The notes: generated by a model not told the origin, from the letters alone. A stretch of DNA of 64,000 nucleotides from Rhodoplanes sp963840055 (GCA_963840055.1 CAWIXM010000031.1:62001-126000); one strand, 5' to 3'; counted from the first letter of the stretch, positions 25,226 through 34,560 are shown. Numbers and translations: made by a program.

Positions 25226-25933
25226 ATGAGCGCCGACGCGACCTACGTAATCGATCCGCCGCCGCAGCCGGCGCTTGCGATTGCCGGAACCGACAAGTTC
25301 TTTCCGGTCCGGCGCATCTGGTGCGTCGGGCGCAACTATCTCGAACATGTGCGCGAGATGCGGCAGGACGAGCGCGAGCCGCCGTTCTTCTTCGCCAAGC
25401 CCGCGGATGCGGTGGTGCGCGACGGCGCGACTGTCCCCTACCCGCCGCTCACCAAGGACTTGCACCACGAGGTGGAGCTTGTGGTGGCGCTCAAGGGGCA
25501 CGGGCGCAACGTGAAGGCCGCGCAGGCGCTCGACCTCGTTTATGGCTATGCCGTCGGCATCGACCTTACCCGGCGCGACCTGCAGATCGCCGCGCGCGAG
25601 ATCAAGCGGCCGTGGGAGATCGGCAAGGCATTCGACGCCTCCGCGCCGTGCGGAGCGCTCGCGCCGGCTTCCGCGATCGGCCATCCCAATGCGGGCAGAA
25701 TCACGCTCAAATGCAATGGCAAGGTCCGCCAGAACGGCGATCTCTCCCAGTTGATCTGGACCGTACCGGAGATCATCGAGAAACTCTCGGAGATGGTCGC
25801 GCTCGCGCCGGGCGACATCATCATGACCGGCACCCCCGCGGGCGTCGGCCCCGTGGTCGCAGGCGACCGGCTCGACGGCGAGATCGAACGCGTCGGCACG
25901 CTCTCCGTCACCATCGGCCCGCCGGCGAAGTAG
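25226..25933 (+). CDS. Fumarylacetoacetate hydrolase (FAH) family protein
   Basis: A 235-aa protein starting MSADATYVID. It has the FAH core: WCVGRNYLEHVREMRQDERE, FFAKPADAVVRDGATVPYPP, the metal ligands in HHEVELVVALKG, VYGYAVGIDLTRRDLQ, and the exit motif IIMTGTPAGVGPVVAGD. Members hydrolyse or decarboxylate beta-diketo acids (fumarylpyruvate, acylpyruvates, oxaloacetate). This small single-domain type is often acylpyruvase or oxaloacetate decarboxylase. The substrate is not decided here. Confidence 0.85.
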   Translation: MSADATYVIDPPPQPALAIAGTDKFFPVRRIWCVGRNYLEHVREMRQDEREPPFFFAKPADAVVRDGATVPYPPLTKDLHHEVELVVALKGHGRNVKAAQALDLVYGYAVGIDLTRRDLQIAAREIKRPWEIGKAFDASAPCGALAPASAIGHPNAGRITLKCNGKVRQNGDLSQLIWTVPEIIEKLSEMVALAPGDIIMTGTPAGVGPVVAGDRLDGEIERVGTLSVTIGPPAK

Positions 25934-25955
25934 CATCCGCAGGGTGAACCTGCTT

Positions 25956-26057
25956 GTCATTTCCGGAAGCAGGGCAAGGCCCGGTTATCCGGAATCCACA
26001 ACCAATACGCTTGAGCATGGTTTCCGGGCTCGCCCCGGTGCGGCGCCCCGGAATGAC
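25956..26057. repeat. 102-bp palindromic repeat of the GTCATTCCGG family
   Basis: It begins GTCATTTCCGG and ends GCGCCCCGGAATGAC, with an internal CCGGAATCCA / TTTCCGGGCTCG pairing, forming one long imperfect hairpin. An element of the same family and exactly the same 102-bp length lies inside dnaE2 (58444-58545). It separates the FAH gene from livF. Confidence 0.85.
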
Positions 26058-26069
26058 CGTCAGAACTAC

Positions 26070-26774
26070 TCACATCCCGAGATAAGCCTGGCGCACGCGG
26101 TCGTCTGCCAAGAGGTCCGCGCCGGCCCCCGATAGCGTTACCCGCCCGTTCTCCAGTACATAGGCGCGGTCGGCAAGCTTGAGCGAGAGCGCGACGTTTT
26201 GCTCCACCAGCACACAGGTGATGCCTTCGCGGTTGAGTTCGCGGATGGTGCGCAGCACGTCCTGCACGATGGCGGGCGCAAGCCCGAGCGAGGGCTCGTC
26301 GAACATCACGAGATCGGGCGCGCCCATCAGACAGCGGCCGATCGCGAGCATCTGCTGTTCGCCGCCGGACAGCGTGCCCGCGGTCTGCCGCAGCCGCTCT
26401 TTCAGGATCGGAAACAAGACGAAGACGCGATCGAGCTGGACCGCGCGCTTCCCCCGCGCGCGCGGCAGCATCGCGCCCATGTCGAGATTCTCGCCCACCG
26501 TGAGCGTCGGGAAGATTTGGCGCCCCTCCGCCACCTGGCCGATGCCGAGATTGCACACGCGATGGCTCGGCCAGCCGGCGATATCAACGTTATTGAACAC
26601 GATGCGGCCGCGCGCGGGCCGGTGCATGCCGGCGATGGTGCGGATCAGCGACGTCTTGCCTGCGCCGTTGGCGCCGACGATCGCCACGATGCCGCCGGCG
26701 GCGACATCGAAGGAGACGCCGGCGAGCGCCTGGGCATCGCCGTAGAAGACATCGAGATCGCGCACGGACAGCAT
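26070..26774 (-). CDS. livF: Branched-chain amino acid-type ABC transporter ATPase LivF (HAAT 1)
   Basis: A 234-aa ATPase: Walker A IVGANGAGKTSL, Q-loop IGQVAEGRQIFPTL (LivF type), signature TLSGGEQQMLAIGRCLM, Walker B LVMFDEPSLGLAP. It powers uptake with LivG. The ATG at 26774 overlaps the end of livG. It is the last gene of the minus-strand operon binding protein-livH-livM-livG-livF. Confidence 0.93.
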   Translation of the reverse strand: MLSVRDLDVFYGDAQALAGVSFDVAAGGIVAIVGANGAGKTSLIRTIAGMHRPARGRIVFNNVDIAGWPSHRVCNLGIGQVAEGRQIFPTLTVGENLDMGAMLPRARGKRAVQLDRVFVLFPILKERLRQTAGTLSGGEQQMLAIGRCLMGAPDLVMFDEPSLGLAPAIVQDVLRTIRELNREGITCVLVEQNVALSLKLADRAYVLENGRVTLSGAGADLLADDRVRQAYLGM

Positions 26775-27502
26775 CAGAACGCCGCCTCCGCGCCGAGATA
26801 GGACTCGATCACCTTGGGATCGCGCACGACGTCCTGCGGAGGGGCCTGCGCGATCGCCGCGCCGTGATGGAGCACGAGCACCTGGCCGGCGAGCGCCATG
26901 ACCGCACGCATCACATGTTCGATGAGCAGAATGGTCACGCCCATGTCGCGATTGAGGCCGCGCAGAATCTCCACCATGCGGTCGGTCTCGGTCGGCACGA
27001 GCCCCGCCATCACTTCGTCGAGCAGAAGCAGCTTGGGATCGGTCGCGAGCGCGCGCGCGACCTCCAGCCGCTTGCGATCGGGAAGCGTGAGCGCGGAAGC
27101 GGCGACGTCGCGCTTGTCGAACAGGTCGAGCCTGGCGAGCACGTCCCGCGCATAGCTGCGCGCCGCTGCGACATCGGAGCGGTGCAGAAGCGCGCCGACG
27201 GTCACATTGTCCTCGACAGAGAGCGCGGGGAATGGCCGCACGATCTGGAATGTGCGGCCGATGCCGAGCCGGCATACGGCGTCGGCCGGCATGCCGTCGA
27301 TTTGCCGGCCGCGAAAGGTGATGGTCCCCTCGTCGGGCGCGAGCATGCCCGCGATCATGTTGAACAGCGTCGTCTTGCCCGCCCCATTCGGCCCGATCAC
27401 CGCAAAGATTTCACCCTCGGCGAGGGTGAAGCTCACTTTGTCGACCGCGACCAAGCCGCGGAAGCGCTTGCTGATGTCGACGACCGAGAGCAGCGGCGTC
27501 AC
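26774..27502 (-). CDS. livG: Branched-chain amino acid-type ABC transporter ATPase LivG (HAAT 1)
   Basis: About 242 aa from GTG 27502, whose codon overlaps the livM TGA. Walker A IGPNGAGKTTLFNMIAG, LGIGRTFQIVRPFPALSVED (LivG Q-loop), Walker B LLLLDEVMAGL. The signature is weak (SALTLPDRKRLEVARAL instead of LSYGQQR), common in LivG subunits of paralogous systems. It partners livF. Confidence 0.92.
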   Translation of the reverse strand: MTPLLSVVDISKRFRGLVAVDKVSFTLAEGEIFAVIGPNGAGKTTLFNMIAGMLAPDEGTITFRGRQIDGMPADAVCRLGIGRTFQIVRPFPALSVEDNVTVGALLHRSDVAAARSYARDVLARLDLFDKRDVAASALTLPDRKRLEVARALATDPKLLLLDEVMAGLVPTETDRMVEILRGLNRDMGVTILLIEHVMRAVMALAGQVLVLHHGAAIAQAPPQDVVRDPKVIESYLGAEAAF

Positions 27503-28501
27503 GGCTTGTGCTTCACCAGCGCGAAACGCCGAACGATCCACGGCCAAACGCCGTTCGGAACCAGCGAAATGATGATCATCAGCAAGAGGCCATAGAACAC
27601 CGCCTTAACTCCGGGCGCATCGATGCCGAGCCGCTCGGTCGCCGCGATCAGGATTTCGCCGAGCGGAGTCAGGATGAGTGCGCCGATCACCGGGCCGAAG
27701 ATCGTACCGAGCCCGCCGACGATCGGCGCGAGAATGAGCTCGATCGATCGTCCGATATCGAACACCTGCGCGGGGAACAGGCTATTGTTGTAGAACGCAT
27801 AGAACACCCCGCCGATCGCTGTCATGCCCGAGGAGATCAGCACCGCCTTCATCTTGGCGCGAAACACGTCGATGCCGAGCGCGCGCGCGGCGATCTCGTC
27901 CTCGCGGATGGCGAGCCATTGGAAGCCGAGGCGGGCGCGCGACAGCAGCGCGGCGATCACCACGCCGCCGGACGCCAGCGCAAACGCGAGATAGTAGAAG
28001 AAATCCTGGCCGCCGCGCAGATTCCACCATTCGCCGAGACGCTTTTCCTCGTAGGGCAGAAACAATCCGCCTGCCCCGCCGGTGAAGGCGATGTGGTCAA
28101 AGCCGATGCGGGTGAATTCGGCAAACGCGATCGTGAGCAGCGCGAAATACACGCCTTCGATTCCGAAACGGAAGCCGAGCCATCCGATCGCCGCCCCGAA
28201 CGCCGCCGCGACCGCTACCGCCGGAAACACGCCGAGCCACGGCCCGATTCCGAAATGCACCCACAGGGCCGCCGCCACATAGCCGCCGAGCCCGACATAG
28301 AGCGCATGCCCGAGCGAGAGCTGGCCGGCATAACCCATCATCAGGTTCCAGGCCTGCCCGACATAGACGAAATAGAGAAGTCAAGGTCAGGACCGACAAG
28401 AGATAGCGGTTCACCGCCAAAGGCGCCGCGAGAAGCGCCACGACAAGGACGGCGAGTAGAACCTTGCCGCGCGGAGTCATTGCGCCCCAGAGCGCCCTCA
28501 T
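27499..28501 (-). pseudogene. livM: ABC transporter permease LivM (HAAT 1), frameshifted
   Basis: From ATG 28501 (ATGA overlap with livH) the frame reads MRALWGAMTPRGKVLLAVLV and RYLLSVLTL, then shifts. The remainder is in another frame: LYFVYVGQAWNLMMGYAGQL, SLGHALYVGLGGYVAAALW and on to PNGVWPWIVRRFALVKHKP. One extra T in the segment ACTTCTCTA (minus strand, near 28376-28382) explains the break. Restored length is about 333 aa, normal for LivM with its membrane helices. The internal ATG at 28341 would start after the first helix. The rest of the operon is intact, so an assembly error is possible. Confidence 0.82.
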
Positions 28502-29367
28502 GCCCGCTTCTTTCCCATCAAGCCCTGCGGCCGCAACACCAATACGGCGATCAGCAGAGCGAACGAGAACATGCTTTTCATCGACGGCGCGATGATGAAC
28601 CCGGCGAGCGCCTCCGACACGCCGATCAAGACGCCCCCAACAAGGGCGCCCGACATCGAGCCGAGCCCTCCGATGATCACAATGGTGAAAGCGAGCAAGG
28701 TGTAAGCAGGTCCCAGGCCCGGCGTCGCGTCGGCAATCGTCACCATCGATGCGCCGGCCGCGCCGACGCAGGCAAGCCCAAGACCGAAGGTGAGCGCATA
28801 AAGGCGCTTCACATTGAGGCCGACCACCGCCGCGCCGACGAGATTGTCGGCGCAGGCGCGGATCGCGGCGCCGGTGCGGGTGTGACGAAAGAAAGCAAAC
28901 AACGCCGCCGATACCACGACCGCGGCGGTCGCCGCATAGACCCGCACCTTGTCGATGATCAAAGGCCCGACGAGGTAGCTGTCGAACGCATAAGGAAGGT
29001 TAGTGGGCTGCGCGTCCGGCCCGAAGATCATCAACAGCGCGTTCGTGATGATAATGGCGAGCCCGACCAAAAGAATGAACTGCTCATGCTCGGGCCGACT
29101 GACGAACGAGTTGATCAGCGCCATCTGCAACACAAAGCCCACGGCGAAAAAGGCGAGCGCAATCGGCGCGGCAGCGATCAACGGGTCGAGCCCAAAGGCT
29201 TTGAACAGGATGAAGGCCGCATACATGGCGATTACCGCGAATTCGCCATGAGCGAAGTTGACGACCCGCACCACCCCGAAAATCACTGAAAGCCCGAGCG
29301 CCATCAGCCCATAGACGAGCCCGGTCAGAACGCCTTGGAGGACGACGTTGAGATAGATCGACCACAT
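28498..29367 (-). CDS. livH: ABC transporter permease LivH (HAAT 1)
   Basis: A 289-aa membrane permease starting MWSIYLNVVLQGVLTGLVYG. LivH signatures: GLSVIFGVVRVVNFAHGEFA, a long cytoplasmic loop RTGAAIRACADNLVGAAVVG, and FTIVIIGGLGSMSGALVGGV. About eight hydrophobic helices. The stop overlaps the livM start. It belongs to a HAAT system whose ligand may be an amino acid, amide, urea or aromatic acid. Confidence 0.92.
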   Translation of the reverse strand: MWSIYLNVVLQGVLTGLVYGLMALGLSVIFGVVRVVNFAHGEFAVIAMYAAFILFKAFGLDPLIAAAPIALAFFAVGFVLQMALINSFVSRPEHEQFILLVGLAIIITNALLMIFGPDAQPTNLPYAFDSYLVGPLIIDKVRVYAATAAVVVSAALFAFFRHTRTGAAIRACADNLVGAAVVGLNVKRLYALTFGLGLACVGAAGASMVTIADATPGLGPAYTLLAFTIVIIGGLGSMSGALVGGVLIGVSEALAGFIIAPSMKSMFSFALLIAVLVLRPQGLMGKKRA

Positions 29368-29554
29368 CGCGCATGCATGGGGCGTCACCGGGGCGGGCGA
29401 AGCCGGTCCGCCGCCGTATGACAAGGACGTGAACCGGTTACCTCAGATCGATGCGGTGGCGCAACTCGGCCGCCGCCCCGGCGCCCTGAGGCATCCGACC
29501 GCCGAGCGCCGGGCGTCGCGCAAAAGACTGCAGCGGTCGCGCCGGTGGCCCGGC

Positions 29555-30796
29555 CTAGGTCCGCCGTTGCCACGGCGGCATTGGCAAGACGGGCTTCATC
29601 GTTGCGGCGGACTCGGGCAGCACCACGGTTGGGGTGCGGTTGCGGTTCTGAACGACCGCGGAACGGATATTGTTGTTCTGCCCCTTGTCGTCGAATTTGA
29701 TCGGGCCGCCGGTCATGACGTGTTCGGGGATATCGGTCGCCCGGATGGCCGTCATGAGCTCGGGACCCGTGCCTGTGCCCGCCCGCTTGAACCCATCGGC
29801 GGCGATCAACAGCGCTTCGAATGTGAACCCAACATTGAAGCAATCCACATCGAAGCGATGACCCGTGTGCGCGGTCTTGAAAGCGGCAGCCAAGGCGTTC
29901 GTCATCTTCTTCTTCGGATCCGCCCAAGGCAGATTGTAGATGGCGTAGTCGGAAAGCGGTCCGAGCGCTTTGTAGAACTCCTCGTCATAGAGACCCGGCG
30001 AGCCCGGGGAGATGATCGCCTTCGGCTCGAAGCGCTGCCGTACCATGTCGCGGATGAGCTTGATCGCGTCAGCGGAGCGCGTCACCACCAGCAGGAGGTC
30101 GGGATTGATCGCGCGGATCTTCGTGACTTCAACCGCGAGATCTTGCGCTTTGGGATCGTAAGCGATCGACTCAACGAGTTGGAACGGCATATGCGCCGCG
30201 GGAAACAGCTTGTCCATCGCCTCGCGCTGCGCGGTGCCGAAGGTATCGTTGGCGTGCAGGAAGACCGCGGTCTTGAAGTCGACCTTGGTCGCAGCCATGA
30301 GCTCCTTGATGAGCTGCAATCCACTGGTGACGAGCTGCGGGCCAGTTTGGAAATTACGCACGAGATACTTGTAGCCCTGCTCGGTGATCTGCGGCGCCGC
30401 GGCGATATTGATCACTAGCGGCACTTGGCGCTGCTCGCAAACCTGCGCCATCGCCAACGTCGCCCCTGATTCGAACGCGCCGACCACGCACTGCGCACCC
30501 TCGGCGATCGCCCGCTCGGTCTGCGTGCGGGCAAGGTCGACATTGGATTCGAAATTCACGTTCATCAGTTCGACGGCATGTCCGTAATCGGACAGGACCT
30601 TTGGCGCGATCACGGCGCCGCGATAGCAGGACTGCCCCGCAGCCGCCAGATAACCCGACCGCGGCAGCACGACCGCGATCTTGAGCGCCTTGGCTTGGGC
30701 GCGCACGAGCGCCGGCGCGGCGAGAATTGCGGTCGCGGCGGCGGCCCCGCCCAAAAGGTGGCGCCGGCTCATGCGGACGCGGTGCTTCAAAGTCAT
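29555..30796 (-). CDS. Periplasmic substrate-binding protein of HAAT transporter 1 (Tat signal)
   Basis: A 413-aa binding protein from ATG 30796, which has GGAGAG 8 nt upstream. The N terminus VRMSRRHLLGGAAAATAILA is a twin-arginine signal. The mature part has the LivK fold: IAVVLPRSGYLAAAGQSCYR, ECVV-type segment AQCVVGAFESGATLAMAQ, VPLVINIAAAPQITEQGYKY, and FKTAVFLHANDTFGTAQREA. It sits 188 bp before livH on the same strand. The ligand is not determined. Confidence 0.9.
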   Translation of the reverse strand: MTLKHRVRMSRRHLLGGAAAATAILAAPALVRAQAKALKIAVVLPRSGYLAAAGQSCYRGAVIAPKVLSDYGHAVELMNVNFESNVDLARTQTERAIAEGAQCVVGAFESGATLAMAQVCEQRQVPLVINIAAAPQITEQGYKYLVRNFQTGPQLVTSGLQLIKELMAATKVDFKTAVFLHANDTFGTAQREAMDKLFPAAHMPFQLVESIAYDPKAQDLAVEVTKIRAINPDLLLVVTRSADAIKLIRDMVRQRFEPKAIISPGSPGLYDEEFYKALGPLSDYAIYNLPWADPKKKMTNALAAAFKTAHTGHRFDVDCFNVGFTFEALLIAADGFKRAGTGTGPELMTAIRATDIPEHVMTGGPIKFDDKGQNNNIRSAVVQNRNRTPTVVLPESAATMKPVLPMPPWQRRT

Positions 30797-30926
30797 CAGA
30801 GTTCTCTCCATTGAAATCGGGCCGGATGGTAGAGGGCTTGCCCGGGATTGCGCAAGCGTATCCCCGAGGCTGCACGCGAGGAGCAATTGCGGCGCGGGAC
30901 TCCGATCTTATCTTTGCGGCTTTGGG

Positions 30927-31682
30927 TTAGGAGGAGCGCGCCGCCTGCGGCCAGCGGAAATCGGCGATGGCGGCGAGCGCCTCGGGCTTGATCACGCGTA
31001 TCGAGGCGGCACGCATTTCGATCATCCGCTCGCGCCGCAACTGCTTCAAGGTGCGGTTGACATGAACCACGCTCAAGCCGAGCGCATCGGCCATCATCTC
31101 CTGGGTGAGCGGCATTGGCACAAAAGTGCCGGTCTCGAACCCGATCTCGTCGAGACGGTGGCTCAGCTCGACCAGAAGATGGGCGACGCGCTCATATGCG
31201 GTCTGCCGGCCAAGCCGCACCACGTGATTGAGGAGAAACGCGTCCTGGCGCGCCTGCGCCGCCGCCCAGGCGCGGGCGAGCCCGGGAAACCGCTTCGGCT
31301 CTCCGGACATTTCGAACAAGCACCCGACGCTTGCGATCCGCGCCGCAGTCAGAGTCTGCGCCGAGGTCGAAGCCACCGTGCTGAGCGCGGTGCAATGGCC
31401 GAACGTATCGCCCGGCAGCAGAAAATCGAAAATCTGGCGCCGCCCGTCGGCGAGCACTCTCAGCCGGCAGGCCCAGCCCGACAAGAGCGCCGCAGGCTTG
31501 CTCAAGATCTGACCTTCGACATAGAGCTCGACGCCCGCCGCCAAGTCGGCAGCAGCGGCGCTGGTCTGACGGATGATCGACATCTCCTGATCAGAGAGCG
31601 GGGCAAAGCTCGCCAGATGCCGCCACAGCGCCTCGTAGGGCTTGCGGTCGAATTTGCGACTCCTGGCGAGTTCCGCACTCAT
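30927..31682 (-). CDS. Crp/Fnr-family transcriptional regulator
   Basis: A 251-aa regulator starting MSAELARSRKFDRKPYEALW. It has the cNMP-like barrel (YVEGQILSKPAALLSGWACR, FDFLLPGDTFGHCTALS), a dimer helix, and the HTH PLTQEMMADALGLSVVHVNR. No FNR cysteine cluster is present. The recognition helix SVVHVNRTL differs from FixK (ETISRT), so its site is different. It is on the same strand 130 bp upstream of the HAAT-1 binding protein and may control that operon. Confidence 0.82.
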   Translation of the reverse strand: MSAELARSRKFDRKPYEALWRHLASFAPLSDQEMSIIRQTSAAAADLAAGVELYVEGQILSKPAALLSGWACRLRVLADGRRQIFDFLLPGDTFGHCTALSTVASTSAQTLTAARIASVGCLFEMSGEPKRFPGLARAWAAAQARQDAFLLNHVVRLGRQTAYERVAHLLVELSHRLDEIGFETGTFVPMPLTQEMMADALGLSVVHVNRTLKQLRRERMIEMRAASIRVIKPEALAAIADFRWPQAARSS

Positions 31683-32343
31683 GCCAAATCGGCCTTTATG
31701 CAGATGCTTCAGTCCAACGCGGCTGCCGCGTGCTTGTTTCGCCCTGCTAACGCAGTTGCGAATGAAATTTCGGCGACGCGAAAAACCGCCGATAAAACGC
31801 CGCCGAAAAGCATCAAACCGGAGGCGCTCCAAAAAAACTAAATGCGATCATCAATGATCAAGCGAAGCATGGTACGATCATGCAGCATGAACAAGCGTAA
31901 AAAATGGCGTGTGCGCGAGCTATTGCATGCTGCGACTGCGCTGCTGCGATGCAAAGCTCTTGCTGCATTGCAGTTAGTCCCGCGGTACTTCACGCCGAAT
32001 CGCTCTTTCTCTAGTCAATAAAAACATCGATGCGACATGGGATCCCTGCGACATTTTGATGTCATTGTTTCGATTGTTACCGCGAGCGCACTGAATAAGT
32101 TTACGAAAAGTAACTTCATTAACCTATGGCAAGGTTCCGATTTTTTTTTCGCAAGGGAACGGAGTTCGCGCCTTGCGAATTCGATTGATTAGGCAGCTCC
32201 AGGCAACGTGTGGCCGGAGCACCCTAAGGACCGCACCGATATCGCTGGCGCAGTGTGTTTGCTCGATTGTCGGTCGGACTTGAAACGCGGGATCGTGAGC
32301 CATCGTGCCGTCCCGTCTGCCCATCGCAAGAGGAGAGCAATCA
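31683..32343. other. Long AT-richer intergenic region
   Basis: About 660 bp. It holds the Crp/Fnr promoter side, an FNR-like site at 31847-31861, and the promoter of the gene at 32344. A 44-codon ORF (31887-32021, MNKRKKWRVRELLHAATALL) is possible but has no ribosome-binding site. Base composition is lower in GC than in the neighbours. Confidence 0.6.
31847..31861. promoter_or_regulatory. FNR/Crp-like imperfect palindrome
   Basis: ATCATCAATGATCAA; on the minus strand TTGATCATTGATGAT, matching TTGATC-N3-GATCAA in 10 of 12 positions. It is 165 bp upstream of the Crp/Fnr gene start and could be its own binding site. Confidence 0.3.
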
Positions 32344-32772
32344 ATGTGTGACTACAGCCTACAGCATGTGGCTACGCGAGCCGCGAAAGTGGGTGATTTG
32401 CTGGTGACGACGAAATTCAACAATTCGATCACCAGGGGCTTTGCCGAGGTAGGCGAGCCGAACGTTGCAGTTTGCATCCTTCCCGGCACCGAACTCGCTT
32501 TCGACCACGATGTCGAATGCGATCATGCCTTGGGGTTCTTCCCGACCCGCAAGCTGCGCGAGCGCGTCGCCCGGTTCCGGCAGATCAATATGGACAACCC
32601 CTATGAGCACCATGATGCGCTCGAGTACCCGAGCGGCCAAGTGGTCTTGCTGACCCGGCTGTGCGAGGGCCAGCACGCGACGGTGCTCCAATTGCCTGCG
32701 TCGGGCATTCCGGAAGGGGCCAAGGACGAGGCCGAGGCGCACGAACCGCAGCGGCAGCGCGTTATCGTCTGA
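32344..32772 (+). CDS. Conserved protein of unknown function
   Basis: A 142-aa soluble protein starting MCDYSLQHVATRAAKVGDLL, with an excellent GAGGAGAG ribosome-binding site. It reads LVTTKFNNSITRGFAEVGEP, a hydrophobic strand NVAVCILPGTELAFDHDVEC, then ARFRQINMDNPYEHHDALEY. Similar short proteins are found in Bradyrhizobium relatives but no function is known to me. It is monocistronic, bounded by a long promoter region and a strong terminator. Confidence 0.75.
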   Translation: MCDYSLQHVATRAAKVGDLLVTTKFNNSITRGFAEVGEPNVAVCILPGTELAFDHDVECDHALGFFPTRKLRERVARFRQINMDNPYEHHDALEYPSGQVVLLTRLCEGQHATVLQLPASGIPEGAKDEAEAHEPQRQRVIV

Positions 32773-32799
32773 CGCATCGCACGTTGGGCTAATGGGGAA

Positions 32800-32831
32800 G
32801 GCCATCGGGCAAGCGCCCGGTGGCCTTTTTT
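32800..32831 (+). terminator. Rho-independent terminator
   Basis: GGCCATCGGGC AAGC GCCCGGTGGCC followed by TTTTTT. An 11-bp stem with one G-T pair lies 28 bp after the stop of the gene at 32344. Confidence 0.85.
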
Positions 32832-32956
32832 CGCCCAGGCCTTCGCGACTGCGAAAGAAAATGTCGTTACGCCCTAAGGCGCGCCCTTGTCCTGGAAATC
32901 CAATCCAAGAGCGCTTAGAGTTAAAGTTTGTGTGTTCATTTGCCAGGAGTGGGCCC

Positions 32957-33535
32957 ATGCAAGGTCCCGTCGAGATTGCCTTTCACAACATGGAGCCATT
33001 GGAATGGGCGGAGCAGCACATCCGCGCGCGCATTGCTGACCTTGAGCGGATATTCGATCGCATGGCGTCCTGTCGCGTGCGCGTCGACAAGCGGGCCAAG
33101 CCGAACGGCACGTCAATTCCGCCGGTGGTGCACATCGAAATCGGCATTCCCGGCCGCGCCGACCTCATCGTCAGCCACGAGCCGGAATATCTGCAGCGCA
33201 AGTTTCAGCGACCCGACCTGCAGAAGGCCATCAATGAGGCATTCCGCATCGCCGAGCGCCAACTGGTGGAATTGAAGAATCAGCGCCATGGGCGCACCAA
33301 GGCACCGCTGCACGACGCGCAGAACCAGCGCCTCGGACAGGTCGCCGAGATGCAACCAGAGCAGGATTTCGGCTTCCTCGTGACCTCGGAGGGCACGCTG
33401 CTCTACTTCCACCGCAACAGCGTGCTCGCCGGCGACTTTGATTCGCTCTCTCGTGGCGACGATGTCTATTATGTCGAGGGCGTGGGCGACACCGGGCCGA
33501 TCGCGACCAAGGTCCGCGTCAAGTCGAGCGCCTGA
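32957..33535 (+). CDS. Ribosome hibernation factor (HPF/RaiA)-like protein fused to a cold-shock domain
   Basis: A 192-aa protein from ATG 32957 (AGGAGT upstream). Residues 1-100 have the HPF/RaiA beta-alpha-beta pattern: VEIAFHNMEPLEWAEQHIRA, RMASCRVRVDKRAKPNG, VVHIEIGIPGRADLIVSHEP, and INEAFRIAERQLVELK. Residues 118-190 are cold-shock-like: GQVAEMQPEQDFGFLVTSE, LLYFHRNSVLAGDFDSLSRG (RNP2-like), PIATKVRV. Such fusions presumably bind ribosomes or RNA under stress. Compared with full-length HPF the C-terminal dimer domain is absent. Confidence 0.8.
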   Translation: MQGPVEIAFHNMEPLEWAEQHIRARIADLERIFDRMASCRVRVDKRAKPNGTSIPPVVHIEIGIPGRADLIVSHEPEYLQRKFQRPDLQKAINEAFRIAERQLVELKNQRHGRTKAPLHDAQNQRLGQVAEMQPEQDFGFLVTSEGTLLYFHRNSVLAGDFDSLSRGDDVYYVEGVGDTGPIATKVRVKSSA

Positions 33536-33645
33536 TTTCGCGGCGGCGGTCGGTTCGCCAAGGCTGTTATTGCCGTACATAGAGGGGGCACGGGTGTTTC
33601 GCGAGGATCGGATTGATCCTCTTTTCTCGCGGAACCCTTATTCCG

Positions 33646-34413
33646 ATGAACCTGCCAAATAACGCTTTCAAGGAAGCCATCGCCGAGGGCCGCCTGCAGA
33701 TCGGGCTGTGGAGCGGGCTCGCCAGCAATATCGTGGCCGAAATCATTGCGGACGCCGGCTTCGACTGGATCCTGCTCGATACCGAGCACGCTCCCAACGA
33801 GATCGCCGGCCTGCTTCCCCAGCTCCAGGCGATGAGTCGCGGCACCGCGACGCCGATCGTCCGGCCGGCGTGGAACGACATCGTGCTCATCAAGCGCATT
33901 ATGGATCTCGGCGTGCATTCCCTGCTGATCCCATGGGTCCAGAGCGCCGAGGAGGCGCGGCGCGCAATCGCGGCGACCCGTTACGCGCCCGACGGAGTTC
34001 GTGGCAGCGCCGCCGGCGTCCGCGCCAGCCGTTATGGGCGCATCAAGGATTACTTGCAGCAGGCCAACGCGCGGGTGTGCGTGCTGGTGCAGGCTGAAAC
34101 GCAAGAGGCGCTCAACCAGCTCGAAGCAATCGCAACGGTCGATGGCGTTGACGGGGTTTTCATCGGCCCTTCGGACCTTGCCGCGTCCCTCGGCCATACC
34201 GGAAACCCCGGTCATCCTGACGTGCAAAAAGCGATCGAGGGGGCGGCAAGGCGGCTGCAGGCCGTCGGCAAGCCCGCCGGAATTCTGACGTCCGACCAAG
34301 AAACAGCACGGCGCTATATCGGCTGGGGGTTCACCTTTGTCGCGGTCGGATCGGACGGAGGGTTGCTCGCGCGGAGCGCGGATACGCTCGCCAAGGCGTT
34401 CAAGCCGGCTTGA
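33646..34413 (+). CDS. HpcH/HpaI family aldolase
   Basis: A 255-aa TIM-barrel class II aldolase starting MNLPNNAFKEAIAEGRLQIG. Metal/substrate residues are visible in WILLDTEHAPNE, VRPAWNDIVLIKRIMDLGVH, VCVLVQAETQEALNQLEAIA (metal Glu) and VFIGPSDLAASLG (Asp). It is related to 4-hydroxy-2-oxoheptanedioate or 2-keto-3-deoxy-rhamnonate aldolases. The substrate is uncertain. Confidence 0.88.
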   Translation: MNLPNNAFKEAIAEGRLQIGLWSGLASNIVAEIIADAGFDWILLDTEHAPNEIAGLLPQLQAMSRGTATPIVRPAWNDIVLIKRIMDLGVHSLLIPWVQSAEEARRAIAATRYAPDGVRGSAAGVRASRYGRIKDYLQQANARVCVLVQAETQEALNQLEAIATVDGVDGVFIGPSDLAASLGHTGNPGHPDVQKAIEGAARRLQAVGKPAGILTSDQETARRYIGWGFTFVAVGSDGGLLARSADTLAKAFKPA

Positions 34414-34560
34414 ACAAGCCCATCGGTGGCGGAAACGACACGGTGCGGCCAAAACAAGCCCAACGCGCGCGCATGTGGCGCGTGGTAGCCTTGAACCCGC
34501 TTGCGCGGAGGTTCAAACTGTTTTCGGTCCCCCCGGTCGGACAACCACGGAGGAGGCCGT

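Noticed and set aside
31887..32021. 44-codon ORF MNKRKKWRVRELL...
   Set aside because: No ribosome-binding site and no recognisable features; kept only as part of the intergenic note.
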